Below are positions 15,933 to 24,292 of a DNA stretch of 58,454 bases, one piece after another (position 1 is the stretch's first letter; every line of letters starts with the position of its first letter). Origin of the DNA: Achromobacter sp. RTa (GTDB lineage Bacteria > Pseudomonadota > Gammaproteobacteria > Burkholderiales > Burkholderiaceae_B); contig NZ_JPYO01000034.1 in NCBI RefSeq assembly GCF_000757485.1, forward strand, positions 74,966 to 133,419, given 5' to 3'. The notes under the pieces are model-generated. The model was not told the origin of the DNA, ran no database searches, and saw only the letters and a program-made list of their open reading frames with translations. The translations under genes and the position numbers were made by a program.

Positions 15933-17471
15933 ATGAGCCTCGCCTCCACCCGATCCACCCCGCAGCGGCCCGCAGGCGCGCCGCTCTCCGCCCGCGCCAA
16001 GCGTTGGCTCTACCTCACGCACCGCTGGGCGGGCGTCGTGCTGTGCCTGTTCTTCGCCATGTGGTTTCTCTCCGGCATGGTCATGATGTATGTGGGCTAT
16101 CCGAAGCTCTCGCAGCAGGAGCGCCTGGCCCATCTGGCGCCGCTGGATGCGGCGGCCATCGCCGTGGCCCCGGACCAGGCCCTTGCGGCCGCGGGCGCCG
16201 GCGACGCGTCCGGCCTCAGCCTGGCCGCCGCGCGCGGCGGCGCGCCCGTCTACCTGGTGCCCGGAGGCAAGCGCCAGGCGCCCAAGGTGGTGGACGCCGC
16301 CACCGGCGCGCTCCTGCCCTCCGCCGGCGCCTCGGTCGCGCAGGCCACGGCGGCGGCCTGGTTCGGGGGGCAGTATGCGGCGCACTACGGCGGCACGGTG
16401 GACGAGGACGTCTACACCCATTCGCGCGCGCTCGACCCCGACCGGCCCCTGCACAGGGTGGACATGGACGACCCGGCGCGCACGCGCCTGTATGTGTCGT
16501 CCGCCACCGGCATGGTCGTACTGGACGCCACGCGCGCCGAACGCCTGTGGAATTACGTGGGCGCATGGATCCACTGGCTGTACCCGTTCCGCGGCAACGC
16601 GCTGGATCCGTGGTGGCACGACATCGTCGTGTGGCTGTCCGTGGCCGGGGTGGCGGTCGCGCTGACGGGCACGGTCGTCGGCGTGCTGCGCTGGCGCTTC
16701 TCGCGCCCATACGCCAGCGGCAGCCGCTCGCCGTACCGCGAATCCATGATGCGCTGGCACCATCTCAGCGGCCTGCTCTTCGCCCTTATCACCATCACCT
16801 GGATCTTCAGCGGGCTGATGTCGATGAATCCGTGGAAGATCTTCACGGGCAACGCAGCGCCGCTTGCGCTGGCCGCGTATGCGGGCGAACCCGAAGCGGC
16901 GCCTGCGCTGGCCCCGCCCGGCGCGCTGATCGGGGCCTTGCCCGCCCCGCCCCGCGAGCTGAACTGGACCCGCGTGGATGGCCGCGGCCTGGTGCTGGCG
17001 CGCAGCGGGCCTGGCGCGCCGCAGGTCCTGTCCGCCCGCGACGCGGCGCCATATGCCTTCGACGAGGCCGCGCTGCGCGCCGCGGCCGCGCGCCTGCTGC
17101 CCGGAGCGCCGTTACGCGGCATCGAGGCGCTGGACGCCTACGACCTCTACTACTATGCGCGCGACGCGCACGCCATGCTGGGGCATATCGAAAAGCCGCT
17201 GCCGGCATGGCGATTGACTTTCGGCGATCCGCAAGCGACCTGGGTCTACCTGGACCCGAAGACGGGCCGGATCCTGGGACGCCAGGACCGCGGCGCGCGC
17301 GCCAGCCGCTGGCTGTTCGCCTTTCTGCACAGCTGGGACTGGACCGGACTTCTTGCCCGCCGCCCGCTCTGGGACGCCCTGCTGATCTTCCTGAGCCTGG
17401 GCGGCGCGGCGCTCAGCCTGACCGGCGTGGTCATCGGCTGGCGGCGCCTGGGGAAAAAGCTGCGCGCCTGA
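15933..17471 (+). CDS. PepSY-associated transmembrane (iron-regulated membrane type) protein
   Basis: A 512-residue inner-membrane protein of the PepSY_TM family. A first helix follows RWLYLTHRWAGVVLCLFFAMW, then PepSY-like periplasmic segments, helices near 230-260 and 275-295 (the latter after MMRWHHLSGLLFALITI), a further PepSY domain and a last helix near 480-500. Such proteins are often induced with siderophore or copper genes, and some act in periplasmic metal reduction; the histidines in the first and third helices could bind haem. The ATG at 15933 was chosen at the family's normal N-terminus; the frame is open upstream. It lies 166 bases after the DUF2946 gene. Confidence 0.85.
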   Translation: MSLASTRSTPQRPAGAPLSARAKRWLYLTHRWAGVVLCLFFAMWFLSGMVMMYVGYPKLSQQERLAHLAPLDAAAIAVAPDQALAAAGAGDASGLSLAAARGGAPVYLVPGGKRQAPKVVDAATGALLPSAGASVAQATAAAWFGGQYAAHYGGTVDEDVYTHSRALDPDRPLHRVDMDDPARTRLYVSSATGMVVLDATRAERLWNYVGAWIHWLYPFRGNALDPWWHDIVVWLSVAGVAVALTGTVVGVLRWRFSRPYASGSRSPYRESMMRWHHLSGLLFALITITWIFSGLMSMNPWKIFTGNAAPLALAAYAGEPEAAPALAPPGALIGALPAPPRELNWTRVDGRGLVLARSGPGAPQVLSARDAAPYAFDEAALRAAAARLLPGAPLRGIEALDAYDLYYYARDAHAMLGHIEKPLPAWRLTFGDPQATWVYLDPKTGRILGRQDRGARASRWLFAFLHSWDWTGLLARRPLWDALLIFLSLGGAALSLTGVVIGWRRLGKKLRA

Positions 17472-17536
17472 AGCGCGGGCGCGGATGCACTATGCTCATT
17501 GCCTCGCAAGACGATTCACCGGAAAGAGGAGCCTCC

Positions 17537-17965
17537 ATGTCCGACGTAACCATCTATCACAACCCCAAGTGCGGCACCTCCCGCAATACCCTGGCCATGA
17601 TCCGCAACGCCGGCATCGAGCCCGACGTGGTGCTCTACCTGGAAACGCCGCCATCGCGTGAGACGCTGAAGGCGCTGTTCAAGCGGGCCGGCATCGGCGT
17701 GCGCGACGCCCTGCGCGAAAAAGGGACGCCCTATCAGGAATTGGGACTGGACGACGCCTCCCTCTCCGATGACGCGCTGCTGGACGCCATCGAACAGCAT
17801 CCCATCCTGCTGAACCGCCCCTTTGTTTCGACGCCGCTGGGCGCCCGCCTGTGCCGCCCCTCGGAGCTCGTGCTGGACATTCTTCCGGCCCCGCAGCAAG
17901 GCGCCTTCACCAAGGAAGACGGCGAGGCCGTGATCGACGCGCAAGGCAAACGCATCCAGAAGTAA
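17537..17965 (+). CDS. arsC: ArsC-family arsenate reductase (glutaredoxin type)
   Basis: A 142-residue thioredoxin-fold protein. The catalytic cysteine is C12 in HNPKCGTSRN, and the family's LLNRPFV segment with the substrate arginine is present. It reduces arsenate to arsenite using glutathione and glutaredoxin. There is no ars operon here (no ArsB, Acr3 or ArsR), so the true substrate could differ; orphan members are often annotated YffB/ArsC-like. The ATG follows a clear GAAAGAGGAG ribosome site. The reading frame is open far upstream, through the PepSY gene, but that is a shadow. Confidence 0.88.
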   Translation: MSDVTIYHNPKCGTSRNTLAMIRNAGIEPDVVLYLETPPSRETLKALFKRAGIGVRDALREKGTPYQELGLDDASLSDDALLDAIEQHPILLNRPFVSTPLGARLCRPSELVLDILPAPQQGAFTKEDGEAVIDAQGKRIQK

Positions 17966-18055
17966 AACCACGGGATTCGGCGCATTTTGTAAGCGGACTG
18001 ACGGGAATCCTCATTACCATCGCGGCTGTTGTTTGTTACGCCGCGATGACGTGTC

Positions 18056-18661
18056 ATGAATTTCCTGGAAAGCCTCAACCAGTCCCTTTTTCTCCTGGTC
18101 AATGCCGATCCCGGCTCGCCCGTATGGCGGATACACGCCGCCATGCTGGCGGCCAACAAGCTGATCCTGATCGTCCCCTGCGCCCTGGCGGCTGCCTGGC
18201 TGTGGGGCGGCGAAGCCCAGCGCAACCTGGCGCTGAAGGCGCTGGCCGGCATTGCGCTGGCCCTGTTCGCAAGCTACCTGTGCGGGGCGCTGTGGCCGCA
18301 TCCCCGTCCGTTCGTCATCGGGCTGGGGCATGCCTTCTTCCCGCACGCCGCGACTTCGTCCTTCCCCAGCAACCACACCATCATCATCGCCACCCTGGGC
18401 TTCACGCTGATCTTCGACCGGCGCTGGGCCGGCCTGGGCTGGGCCGCCCTGGCGCTGGCCGTGCTGGTCGGCGCGTCCAGGGTCTACCTCGGCGTGCACT
18501 TCCCCCTGGACATCGCCGGCGGACTGGCGCTGGCGCCGCTTGCGGCGGGCGTCGCATTGCCGGTGTGGAGCCGCGCGGGCGCGCCGCTGACCGCGGCCGC
18601 CCAGGGACTGTATCGCAAGGTGCTGGCCCTGCCGATCGCGCGCGGCTGGATACGGGCGTGA
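18056..18661 (+). CDS. PAP2 family phosphatase (undecaprenyl-diphosphatase type)
   Basis: A 201-residue membrane protein with about five helices and the three PAP2 motifs: a variant first motif ending WPHPRP, FPSNHT (the PSGH position) and SRVYLGVHFPLDIAGG. It probably dephosphorylates undecaprenyl diphosphate for peptidoglycan carrier recycling, like BcrC/YbjG; phosphatidylglycerol phosphate is an alternative. The first residues MNFLESLNQSLFLLVN resemble the BcrC start. It converges on the Bug receptor gene with only three bases between the stops. Confidence 0.85.
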   Translation: MNFLESLNQSLFLLVNADPGSPVWRIHAAMLAANKLILIVPCALAAAWLWGGEAQRNLALKALAGIALALFASYLCGALWPHPRPFVIGLGHAFFPHAATSSFPSNHTIIIATLGFTLIFDRRWAGLGWAALALAVLVGASRVYLGVHFPLDIAGGLALAPLAAGVALPVWSRAGAPLTAAAQGLYRKVLALPIARGWIRA

Positions 18662-18664
18662 CGC

Positions 18665-19645
18665 TCAGTTGATGGCCACCTTGGCGTCTTTCACGAGCTT
18701 GGCGTAGTTCTCGGTGTCCGCGCCGATGCGGGCCTTCATTTCGGCTGGGCTGTCGCCGATGGGCACCGCGCCGATCTCCGCCATCCGGCGCGAGAAGTCC
18801 GGCGAACGGATGATCTTCACCATTTCCGCGTTCAGCCGATCGACCACGTCCTTGGGCGCGGCGGCCGGAGCCAGCACGCCGAACCACGTGCCCATGTCGA
18901 ACGGCGTCAGGCCCGCTTCTTCCATCGTGGGCACGTCAGGCAGAGCCGCCGAGCGCTTGTTCGTGGTCACGGCCAGCGCGCGCAGCTTGCCGCTCTGGAT
19001 GTGCGCCAGCACCGGCGTCACCGTGTCGAACGACATGTCGATCTGGCCGCCCAGCAGGTCGGTGGTCAGCGGGCCGCTGCCCTTGTAGGGCACGTGCAGC
19101 AATTTCACGTGGCCCTCTTTCTCGAACTGCGAGCCGATCAGGTGCTGGCCGGTGCCCATGCCATTCGATCCGTAGGTGAGCTTGCCGGGCGCGGCCCGCG
19201 CCATCGTCAGCAGCCCCTGCACGTCCTTGGCGTCCAGCTTGGGATTCACCACCAGCACATTGGGCACCAGGGCTACGGTGGTGACCGGCGCGAAGTCCTT
19301 CTGGAAATCGTAGTGCAGGCTCTTGTAGACGCTGGTCGCGATCGTATGGTGCACCGCGCCCATCAGCAGGGTATAGCCGTCGGGCGCCGCCTTGGCCACG
19401 TAGTCCGCGCCCAGCGTCGACCCCGCTCCGGGCTTGTTCTCCACCACCACCGGCTGGCCCAGGCTCTTGGCCAGTTCCTGTCCCAGCGCGCGGGCCAGGA
19501 CGTCCGTGGTTCCTCCCGCCGGAAAGGGCACGACCAGGTTGATCGGCCGCGCGGGGTAGGACTGCGCAGACGCCCCGCCGGCGAATGAGAGGCTGAACAG
19601 GCAGGCGAGCGCCAAAGCGCGCGCGGAAACGGCTTTCTGATGCAT
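18665..19645 (-). CDS. Tripartite tricarboxylate transporter receptor (Bug family)
   Basis: A 326-residue periplasmic binding protein. A signal peptide (MHQKAVSARALALACLF..., cleavage near ASA-Q, residue ~27) precedes a TctC/Bug fold with the hallmarks YPARPINLVVPFPAGG, TDVLARALGQ, VENKPGAG, APDGYTLLMG and VPTMEEAG. Bug proteins bind carboxylates for TctAB-type transporters; no tctAB is in the window, so it is an orphan receptor or works with a distant one. An AGGAGA site fixes the start. It follows the tartrate dehydrogenase-like gene by 89 bases on the same strand, suggesting a hydroxy-dicarboxylate ligand. Confidence 0.93.
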   Translation of the reverse strand: MHQKAVSARALALACLFSLSFAGGASAQSYPARPINLVVPFPAGGTTDVLARALGQELAKSLGQPVVVENKPGAGSTLGADYVAKAAPDGYTLLMGAVHHTIATSVYKSLHYDFQKDFAPVTTVALVPNVLVVNPKLDAKDVQGLLTMARAAPGKLTYGSNGMGTGQHLIGSQFEKEGHVKLLHVPYKGSGPLTTDLLGGQIDMSFDTVTPVLAHIQSGKLRALAVTTNKRSAALPDVPTMEEAGLTPFDMGTWFGVLAPAAAPKDVVDRLNAEMVKIIRSPDFSRRMAEIGAVPIGDSPAEMKARIGADTENYAKLVKDAKVAIN

Positions 19646-19734
19646 GGTTGTCTCCTGGATACGAATGGACTTCGCTTCTTCTTCCGCCGCATCGCGGCGC
19701 GGGAGAGGGTCTGCGCCCTCGTCCCGCATCACTG

Positions 19735-20820
19735 CTAGGCTGCCTTGGCCGGCGCCAGCGCGGCCAGCTTCGCGCAAACCGCCTCCGTAACCTGTGCGGT
19801 GGTCGCGTTGCCGCCCAGGTCTGCTGTGTGCAGCGCGGGATCCGCGGTAACGCTTTCGATCGCCTGCATCAGCCGGGCCGCCGCCTGGGTTTCACCCAGG
19901 TGCTCCAGCAGCATGACCACCGACCAGAAGGTGCCCACCGGATTCGCCAGCCCCTTGCCCATGATGTCGAAAGCGGAGCCGTGGATCGGCTCGAACATGG
20001 ATGGGTAGCGGCGCTCGGGATCGATGTTGCCGGTGGGCGCGATGCCCAGGCTGCCCGCCAGCGCCGCGGCAAGATCGCTCAGGATGTCGGCATGCAGGTT
20101 GGTGGCGACGATGGTGTCCAGCGACGCCGGGCGGTTCACCATCCGGGCCGTGGCGGCGTCGACCAACTCCTTGTCCCAGGCCACGTCGGGGAATTCGCGG
20201 CTGACCTGCAGCGCGATCTCGTCCCACATCACCATGGCATGGCGCTGCGCGTTGGATTTCGTGATCACCGTCAGCAGCTTGCGCGGCCGCGATTGAGCCA
20301 GCCTGAAGGCGAAGCGCAGGATGCGCTCCACGCCGGCGCGGGTCATGATGGACACGTCCGTCGCGGCTTCGATGGGGTGGCCCTGGTGCACCCGGCCGCC
20401 CACGCCCGAATACTCGCCTTCGGAGTTCTCGCGCACGATGACCCAGTTGAGCTGCTCCGGCCCGCAGCGCTTTAGCGGCGCGTCGATGCCGGGCAGGATG
20501 CGCGTGGGGCGCACGTTGGCGTATTGGTCGAAGCCCTGGCAGATCTTCAGCCGCAGGCCCCATAGCGTGATGTGGTCTGCGATGTGCGGGTCGCCGGCGG
20601 AGCCGAACAGGATCGCGTCCTTATCGCGCAGCGCGTCCAGCCCGTCGGCGGGCATCATCACGCCGTGCTTGCGGTAGTAGTCGCCGCCCCAGTCGAAATC
20701 CTGGAACTCGAACCGCAGGCCGCCCTGCCCCGCCAGCTCTTCCATGATCCGCCGCCCGGCGGGAATCACTTCCTTGCCGATGCCGTCGCCGGGGATGGTT
20801 GCGATGCGATAAGTCTTCAT
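19735..20820 (-). CDS. Tartrate dehydrogenase/decarboxylase-like (isocitrate/isopropylmalate dehydrogenase family)
   Basis: A 361-residue NAD-dependent beta-decarboxylating dehydrogenase. It starts with the family's YRIATIPGDGIGKEV, has the substrate loop ENSEGEYSGVGGR, the K/D catalytic residues in VITKSN and ATNLHADILSDLAA, and the NAD segment EPIHGSAFDIMGKG. The ILFGSAGDPHIADHITLWGLRLKI stretch is characteristic of tartrate dehydrogenase (TtuC) rather than LeuB. It would oxidise tartrate or D-malate, consistent with the neighbouring Bug receptor. The ATG at 20820 opens the domain. A perfect 9-base inverted repeat flanks its ribosome site. Confidence 0.88.
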   Translation of the reverse strand: MKTYRIATIPGDGIGKEVIPAGRRIMEELAGQGGLRFEFQDFDWGGDYYRKHGVMMPADGLDALRDKDAILFGSAGDPHIADHITLWGLRLKICQGFDQYANVRPTRILPGIDAPLKRCGPEQLNWVIVRENSEGEYSGVGGRVHQGHPIEAATDVSIMTRAGVERILRFAFRLAQSRPRKLLTVITKSNAQRHAMVMWDEIALQVSREFPDVAWDKELVDAATARMVNRPASLDTIVATNLHADILSDLAAALAGSLGIAPTGNIDPERRYPSMFEPIHGSAFDIMGKGLANPVGTFWSVVMLLEHLGETQAAARLMQAIESVTADPALHTADLGGNATTAQVTEAVCAKLAALAPAKAA

Positions 20821-20860
20821 GTGCCGACAAGGCTCCTTGCTGGTGAGGGTATGTCGGCAC
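20821..20860 (-). repeat. Inverted repeat around the tartrate dehydrogenase leader
   Basis: GTGCCGACA (20821-20829) pairs perfectly with TGTCGGCAC (20852-20860) across a 22-base loop that contains the AAGGAG ribosome site. It abuts the start codon. It could be an operator or an mRNA hairpin. Confidence 0.6.
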
Positions 20861-20945
20861 TGTACCGAGGCGGTCGCTTCATGGCCGCAGCGGAACTCAA
20901 AACAACTTTTACCTGAAGTTGAAGATGGCGCGCATTCGCGCACGC

Positions 20946-20970
20946 AAAGAAAAGCGCCCGCGTGGGGCGC
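20946..20970 (-). terminator. Rho-independent terminator after the YiiG-like gene
   Basis: Read on the minus strand: stem GCGCCC/GGGCGC with a 5-base loop followed by TTTTCTTT. A second 7-bp hairpin (GGCGGCC/GGCCGCC, 20986-21005) lies between it and the stop codon. Confidence 0.65.
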
Positions 20971-21020
20971 CGTTTCGAGCGGGAAGGCGGCCGGGCAAGG
21001 CCGCCGCCGGACTGCCGCGA

Positions 21021-21992
21021 TCAGCAGCGGCCCACGTTCAGATTGGAAATCAGGTTGTTGAAGTCCTGCCGCAGGCTGGAGGCGTCGTCCACGATCGTGG
21101 GGCGCATCATCTTGAACGCGCCCGTGCGCGCCGCGTCTTCCTTGTAGCGGCCGCTGTTCGTGTTCTCCAGCACCTTGCGGCCCGAGGCCAGGAAGCTGTT
21201 GACCTGCATCATCGTGCCGCTGCAGCCCTTGGGATCGGCTTCGCGCGTCTTCTTGTCAAAGCCCAGCGCCATCTCATTCATCTTGTCCAGCTCTTGCTTG
21301 AAGGCGTCCTGATCGGCGCCCAGGCCCGTGCCGTCGAAAATGCCCGACGCCTTGTCCATGGTGGACTTACCGTAATAGACCAGGCCGGCGCGGTAGTACG
21401 CAACCGAGCCTTTCTCCGCCTTCTCGAAGGCTTCCTTGGTATTGGCCGTGTCCTTCACGGAGATGCCGCGATAGAAGGCGTTTTCCGCCTTGACGGCGTC
21501 GGTCAGCGCCGCGACGTAGGCGGGACTCTTTTCGCGCGCCAGCGCGCCGTCGTCCGACAGGAAGGTCTTGGCGGCGGAATAGTTCTGCAGTTCGTTGCTC
21601 AGCGGCGCCAGCTTGCCCAGCGCGTCCGAGAACTCCTTGGCGGGCGCGTCGATCTCGGGAATCGGCTGCTTCATCGCCAACGCCTTGTCGAGTTTTTCCT
21701 TGGTGCGCAGGATGGAGGAATCGTTGCTGATGACGAAATCCTTGATGGGCTTTCCTTCCTTCAGCTTCGGCACCACATAGGCCTGGTAGCGGTCCAGCGC
21801 CTCCTCGAAGGACGTGTTGATGCCGTTGGCGGCATCGACGTACTGGTTGTACTTGATGATCTCGGCCTGAGCAGTGGTCGGCTCGGCCGCCTTCGCATCC
21901 TTCTTGGCGCTATCGTCGCCGCACGCGGCGAGCGCCAGCGTGACGGCCAGAACGGCGGACATGCGCAAGGGGCGCGACATAAGCATTTTCAT
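21021..21992 (-). CDS. yiiG: YiiG-like lipoprotein (DUF3829)
   Basis: A 323-residue lipoprotein. The lipobox LAAC places the lipidated cysteine at C24 (followed by GDD, an inner-membrane-retention-type +2 Asp). The mature protein is a charged helical DUF3829 domain, with IIKYNQYVDAANG near its start, characteristic of the YiiG family; its function is unknown. It is monocistronic, with a terminator downstream. Two earlier in-frame methionines are clustered at the start (M1, M3, M5), so the exact start may vary by a few codons. Confidence 0.85.
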   Translation of the reverse strand: MKMLMSRPLRMSAVLAVTLALAACGDDSAKKDAKAAEPTTAQAEIIKYNQYVDAANGINTSFEEALDRYQAYVVPKLKEGKPIKDFVISNDSSILRTKEKLDKALAMKQPIPEIDAPAKEFSDALGKLAPLSNELQNYSAAKTFLSDDGALAREKSPAYVAALTDAVKAENAFYRGISVKDTANTKEAFEKAEKGSVAYYRAGLVYYGKSTMDKASGIFDGTGLGADQDAFKQELDKMNEMALGFDKKTREADPKGCSGTMMQVNSFLASGRKVLENTNSGRYKEDAARTGAFKMMRPTIVDDASSLRQDFNNLISNLNVGRC

Positions 21993-22131
21993 TTCCTGTT
22001 GCGGGTTGCTATGAGGGGACGCATGATATTCCTCCCATGTGCCTGACTCGCTACAAATTCATTCAACCCTGTCACAAGAATTTTCCATACGCGACCGACT
22101 GCGAACGATGCGCCCGCCGTCGCCAGGCGGA

Positions 22132-22686
22132 TCACGCTTCCGCGGCGCCTGCAATGCGCCGCGCGCGCCAACGCTCCTCGTGATCCAGCAGCCAGCGCTT
22201 GCGATGCAGCCCGCCCCCATAGCCGGTGAGGGAGGCGTTGGCGCCCACCACGCGATGGCAGGGCACGACGATGCCGATGGGATTGGCGCCGTTGGCCAGC
22301 CCCACCGCGCGCACCGCCGTGGGACGCGCGATGCGGTCCGCAAGCACGCCATACGTGATGGGCTCGCCCCCCGCGATGCCTCGCAGCGCCCGCCATACCT
22401 GGCGCTGGAAATCGGTGCCCCCCGTGGCCACCTCCAGGGTGTCGATCTCATGGACCGCGCCCTCGAAATAAGCCTCGAGCGCGAGCCGCGCGGGCGAGGC
22501 CTGCGAGGCGTCGCGCAGCTCTATGTCCTGCTTGCGGTATTGCGTGCGCAGCAGCCTGTGCATGCGCGCCTCGAAATCCTGCCAATCCACGGCGCGCAGG
22601 CGCTGCCGATCGTCGCTCAGGATCAGCATCTGGCCGATGGGCGTGGGCGCCCGCTCCAGGAAGAATATCTGGGTTTGAATGGACAT
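22132..22686 (-). CDS. ogt: Methylated-DNA--[protein]-cysteine S-methyltransferase
   Basis: A 184-residue O6-alkylguanine-DNA alkyltransferase. The active-site motif PCHRVVG carries the acceptor cysteine (~residue 143). It is preceded by the helix-turn-helix region (YGVLADRIARPTAVRAVGLANGANP) and followed by LTGYGGGLHRKRWLLDHE. It transfers the alkyl group from O6-methylguanine irreversibly to itself. The ATG at 22686 was chosen at the normal Ogt N-terminus. It is divergent from the Ada-AlkA gene across 147 bases containing a large dyad, so the two are probably co-induced by alkylation damage. Confidence 0.95.
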   Translation of the reverse strand: MSIQTQIFFLERAPTPIGQMLILSDDRQRLRAVDWQDFEARMHRLLRTQYRKQDIELRDASQASPARLALEAYFEGAVHEIDTLEVATGGTDFQRQVWRALRGIAGGEPITYGVLADRIARPTAVRAVGLANGANPIGIVVPCHRVVGANASLTGYGGGLHRKRWLLDHEERWRARRIAGAAEA

Positions 22687-22745
22687 GGCGAGGGCTCCGG
22701 CTGTGACATGGACCTGCGAAATATAGACCCGGCCGCCGTGCGCCG

Positions 22746-22800
22746 CTGGCGGTTTTCGGACAGGAATGCGCCCGGCACAACATGGTCCGAAAACCGCTAG
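22746..22800. promoter_or_regulatory. Large dyad between ogt and the Ada-AlkA gene
   Basis: Two 16-base arms (22746-22761 and 22785-22800) are inverted copies with a single mismatch, centred on GCGGTTTTCGGAC, separated by 23 bases. The position between two divergent repair genes suggests an operator. Confidence 0.6.
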
Positions 22801-22833
22801 ATTCCTAGAACCCGCCGGCGTTAGCATCCACCC

Positions 22834-24279
22834 ATGGACCTGAACCACGACGCCTGCTACAGCGCCATCCAAGTGCGCGACGCCCGTTACGACGGCCGCT
22901 TCTTCACTGCCGTCAAGACCACGCGCATCTATTGCCGCCCGGTCTGCCCGGCGCGCACGCCGCTATCGAAGAACGTCACGTTCTACGCCACGGCGGCCGC
23001 GGCTCAAGAAGCGGGCTACCACCCCTGTCTGCGTTGCCGGCCCGAAACCGCCCCGGAACTGGGACCCGGGCACGAGCTGCCCGACAGTGTGTCGCGTGCG
23101 CTGCAATTGATCGAACTGGGCGCGCTGGACGAAGACGGCGTGGACTCGCTGGCACAGCGCCTGGGCGTGGGCGAACGCCAATTGCGGCGCCAGTTCCGCC
23201 AGCACCTGGGCGCCTCGCCCGTGGCCGTCGCCCAGACGCGGCGCGTGCTGCTCGCCAAGCAGCTGATCCATGAAAGCCGCCTGCCCATGGCCGAAATCGC
23301 CTTCGCGTCGGGCTTCGGCAGCATCCGCCGCTTCAACGAGATATTCCACGACCTGTTCGGGCGCGCGCCGGGCGAACTGCGCCGCTCCGCGAAACCAGAA
23401 GTGTCTGCCCAGCAGGAGGGGGAGATCAAGCTGCTACTGCGCTACCGTCCGCCCTACGATTGGAACGCCATGCTGGACTTCCTCCGGCTGCGGGCCATTC
23501 CCGGCATCGAACAGGTCACGGACGACACCTATGCGCGCACGATCTGCCTGGACGGCCATCAGGGTACCGTGACCGTGCGGCCGGGTGCCGGCGACGCGCT
23601 GCAGGCCATCGTGCGCTTTCCGCGGCTGCAGGCCCTGCCCGCCATCATCGCCCGCCTGCGCCGCGTGTTCGACCTGGCCAGCGACCCGGTCGCCATTGCC
23701 GCACAGTTTTCCAGCGATCCGGTCCTGACATCGCTGATCCAGGCCAGGCCGGGGCTGCGCGTGCCGGGCGCATGGGACGGTTTCGAGCTGGCGATGCGCG
23801 CGGTGCTGGGCCAGCAGATCACCGTTGCCGCCGCGATCCGCCTGGCCGGCAAGCTGGTCGCCGCGCATGGCGCTCCCATGGCGCAACCCGACGGCGGCCT
23901 GACGCATGTATTTCCCCTGGCCGAAGCCGTCGCCGGCGCGGAGCTGGCTTCCCTGGGCATGCCGCGCAGCCGCGCCGCGGCCCTGTCGGCGGTGGCCGCC
24001 GCAGCGGTCGCCGACAAGCATCTGTTCGACGCCGGCAGCGGGCTTGCCGAGTCGGTCCTGCGCCTGCGCGCGATCCGCGGCATCGGGGAATGGACGGCGC
24101 AGTACATCGCCCTGCGCCAATTGCGCGAGCCGGATGCCTTCCCGTCGGCCGATATCGGATTGATCCGCGCGCTGGAGCGCCTGGAGTCCCGCGAGTACAC
24201 GCCCGCTCAATTGCTGGCCCGCGCCGAGGCCTGGCGGCCCTGGCGCGCCTATGCCGCGCAGCACCTGTGGGCGGCCTGA
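22834..24279 (+). CDS. alkA: Ada-type regulator fused to AlkA 3-methyladenine DNA glycosylase
   Basis: A 481-residue fusion. The Ada N-terminal zinc domain (residues ~1-80) has four cysteines in CRPVCPARTP and CLRCRP; the first is the methylphosphotriester acceptor. An AraC-type HTH follows (~95-185; LAQRLGVGERQLRRQFRQHLG and IAFASGFGSIRRFNEIF). Then comes AlkA (~200-481) with the HhH-GPD motif (LRAIRGIGEWTAQYIALR) and the catalytic aspartate in FPSADIGL. It senses methylated phosphates, activates its regulon and excises alkylated bases. The fusion is common in beta-proteobacteria. It is divergent from ogt. Confidence 0.95.
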   Translation: MDLNHDACYSAIQVRDARYDGRFFTAVKTTRIYCRPVCPARTPLSKNVTFYATAAAAQEAGYHPCLRCRPETAPELGPGHELPDSVSRALQLIELGALDEDGVDSLAQRLGVGERQLRRQFRQHLGASPVAVAQTRRVLLAKQLIHESRLPMAEIAFASGFGSIRRFNEIFHDLFGRAPGELRRSAKPEVSAQQEGEIKLLLRYRPPYDWNAMLDFLRLRAIPGIEQVTDDTYARTICLDGHQGTVTVRPGAGDALQAIVRFPRLQALPAIIARLRRVFDLASDPVAIAAQFSSDPVLTSLIQARPGLRVPGAWDGFELAMRAVLGQQITVAAAIRLAGKLVAAHGAPMAQPDGGLTHVFPLAEAVAGAELASLGMPRSRAAALSAVAAAAVADKHLFDAGSGLAESVLRLRAIRGIGEWTAQYIALRQLREPDAFPSADIGLIRALERLESREYTPAQLLARAEAWRPWRAYAAQHLWAA

Positions 24280-24292
24280 GCCGGGCCGCCGT

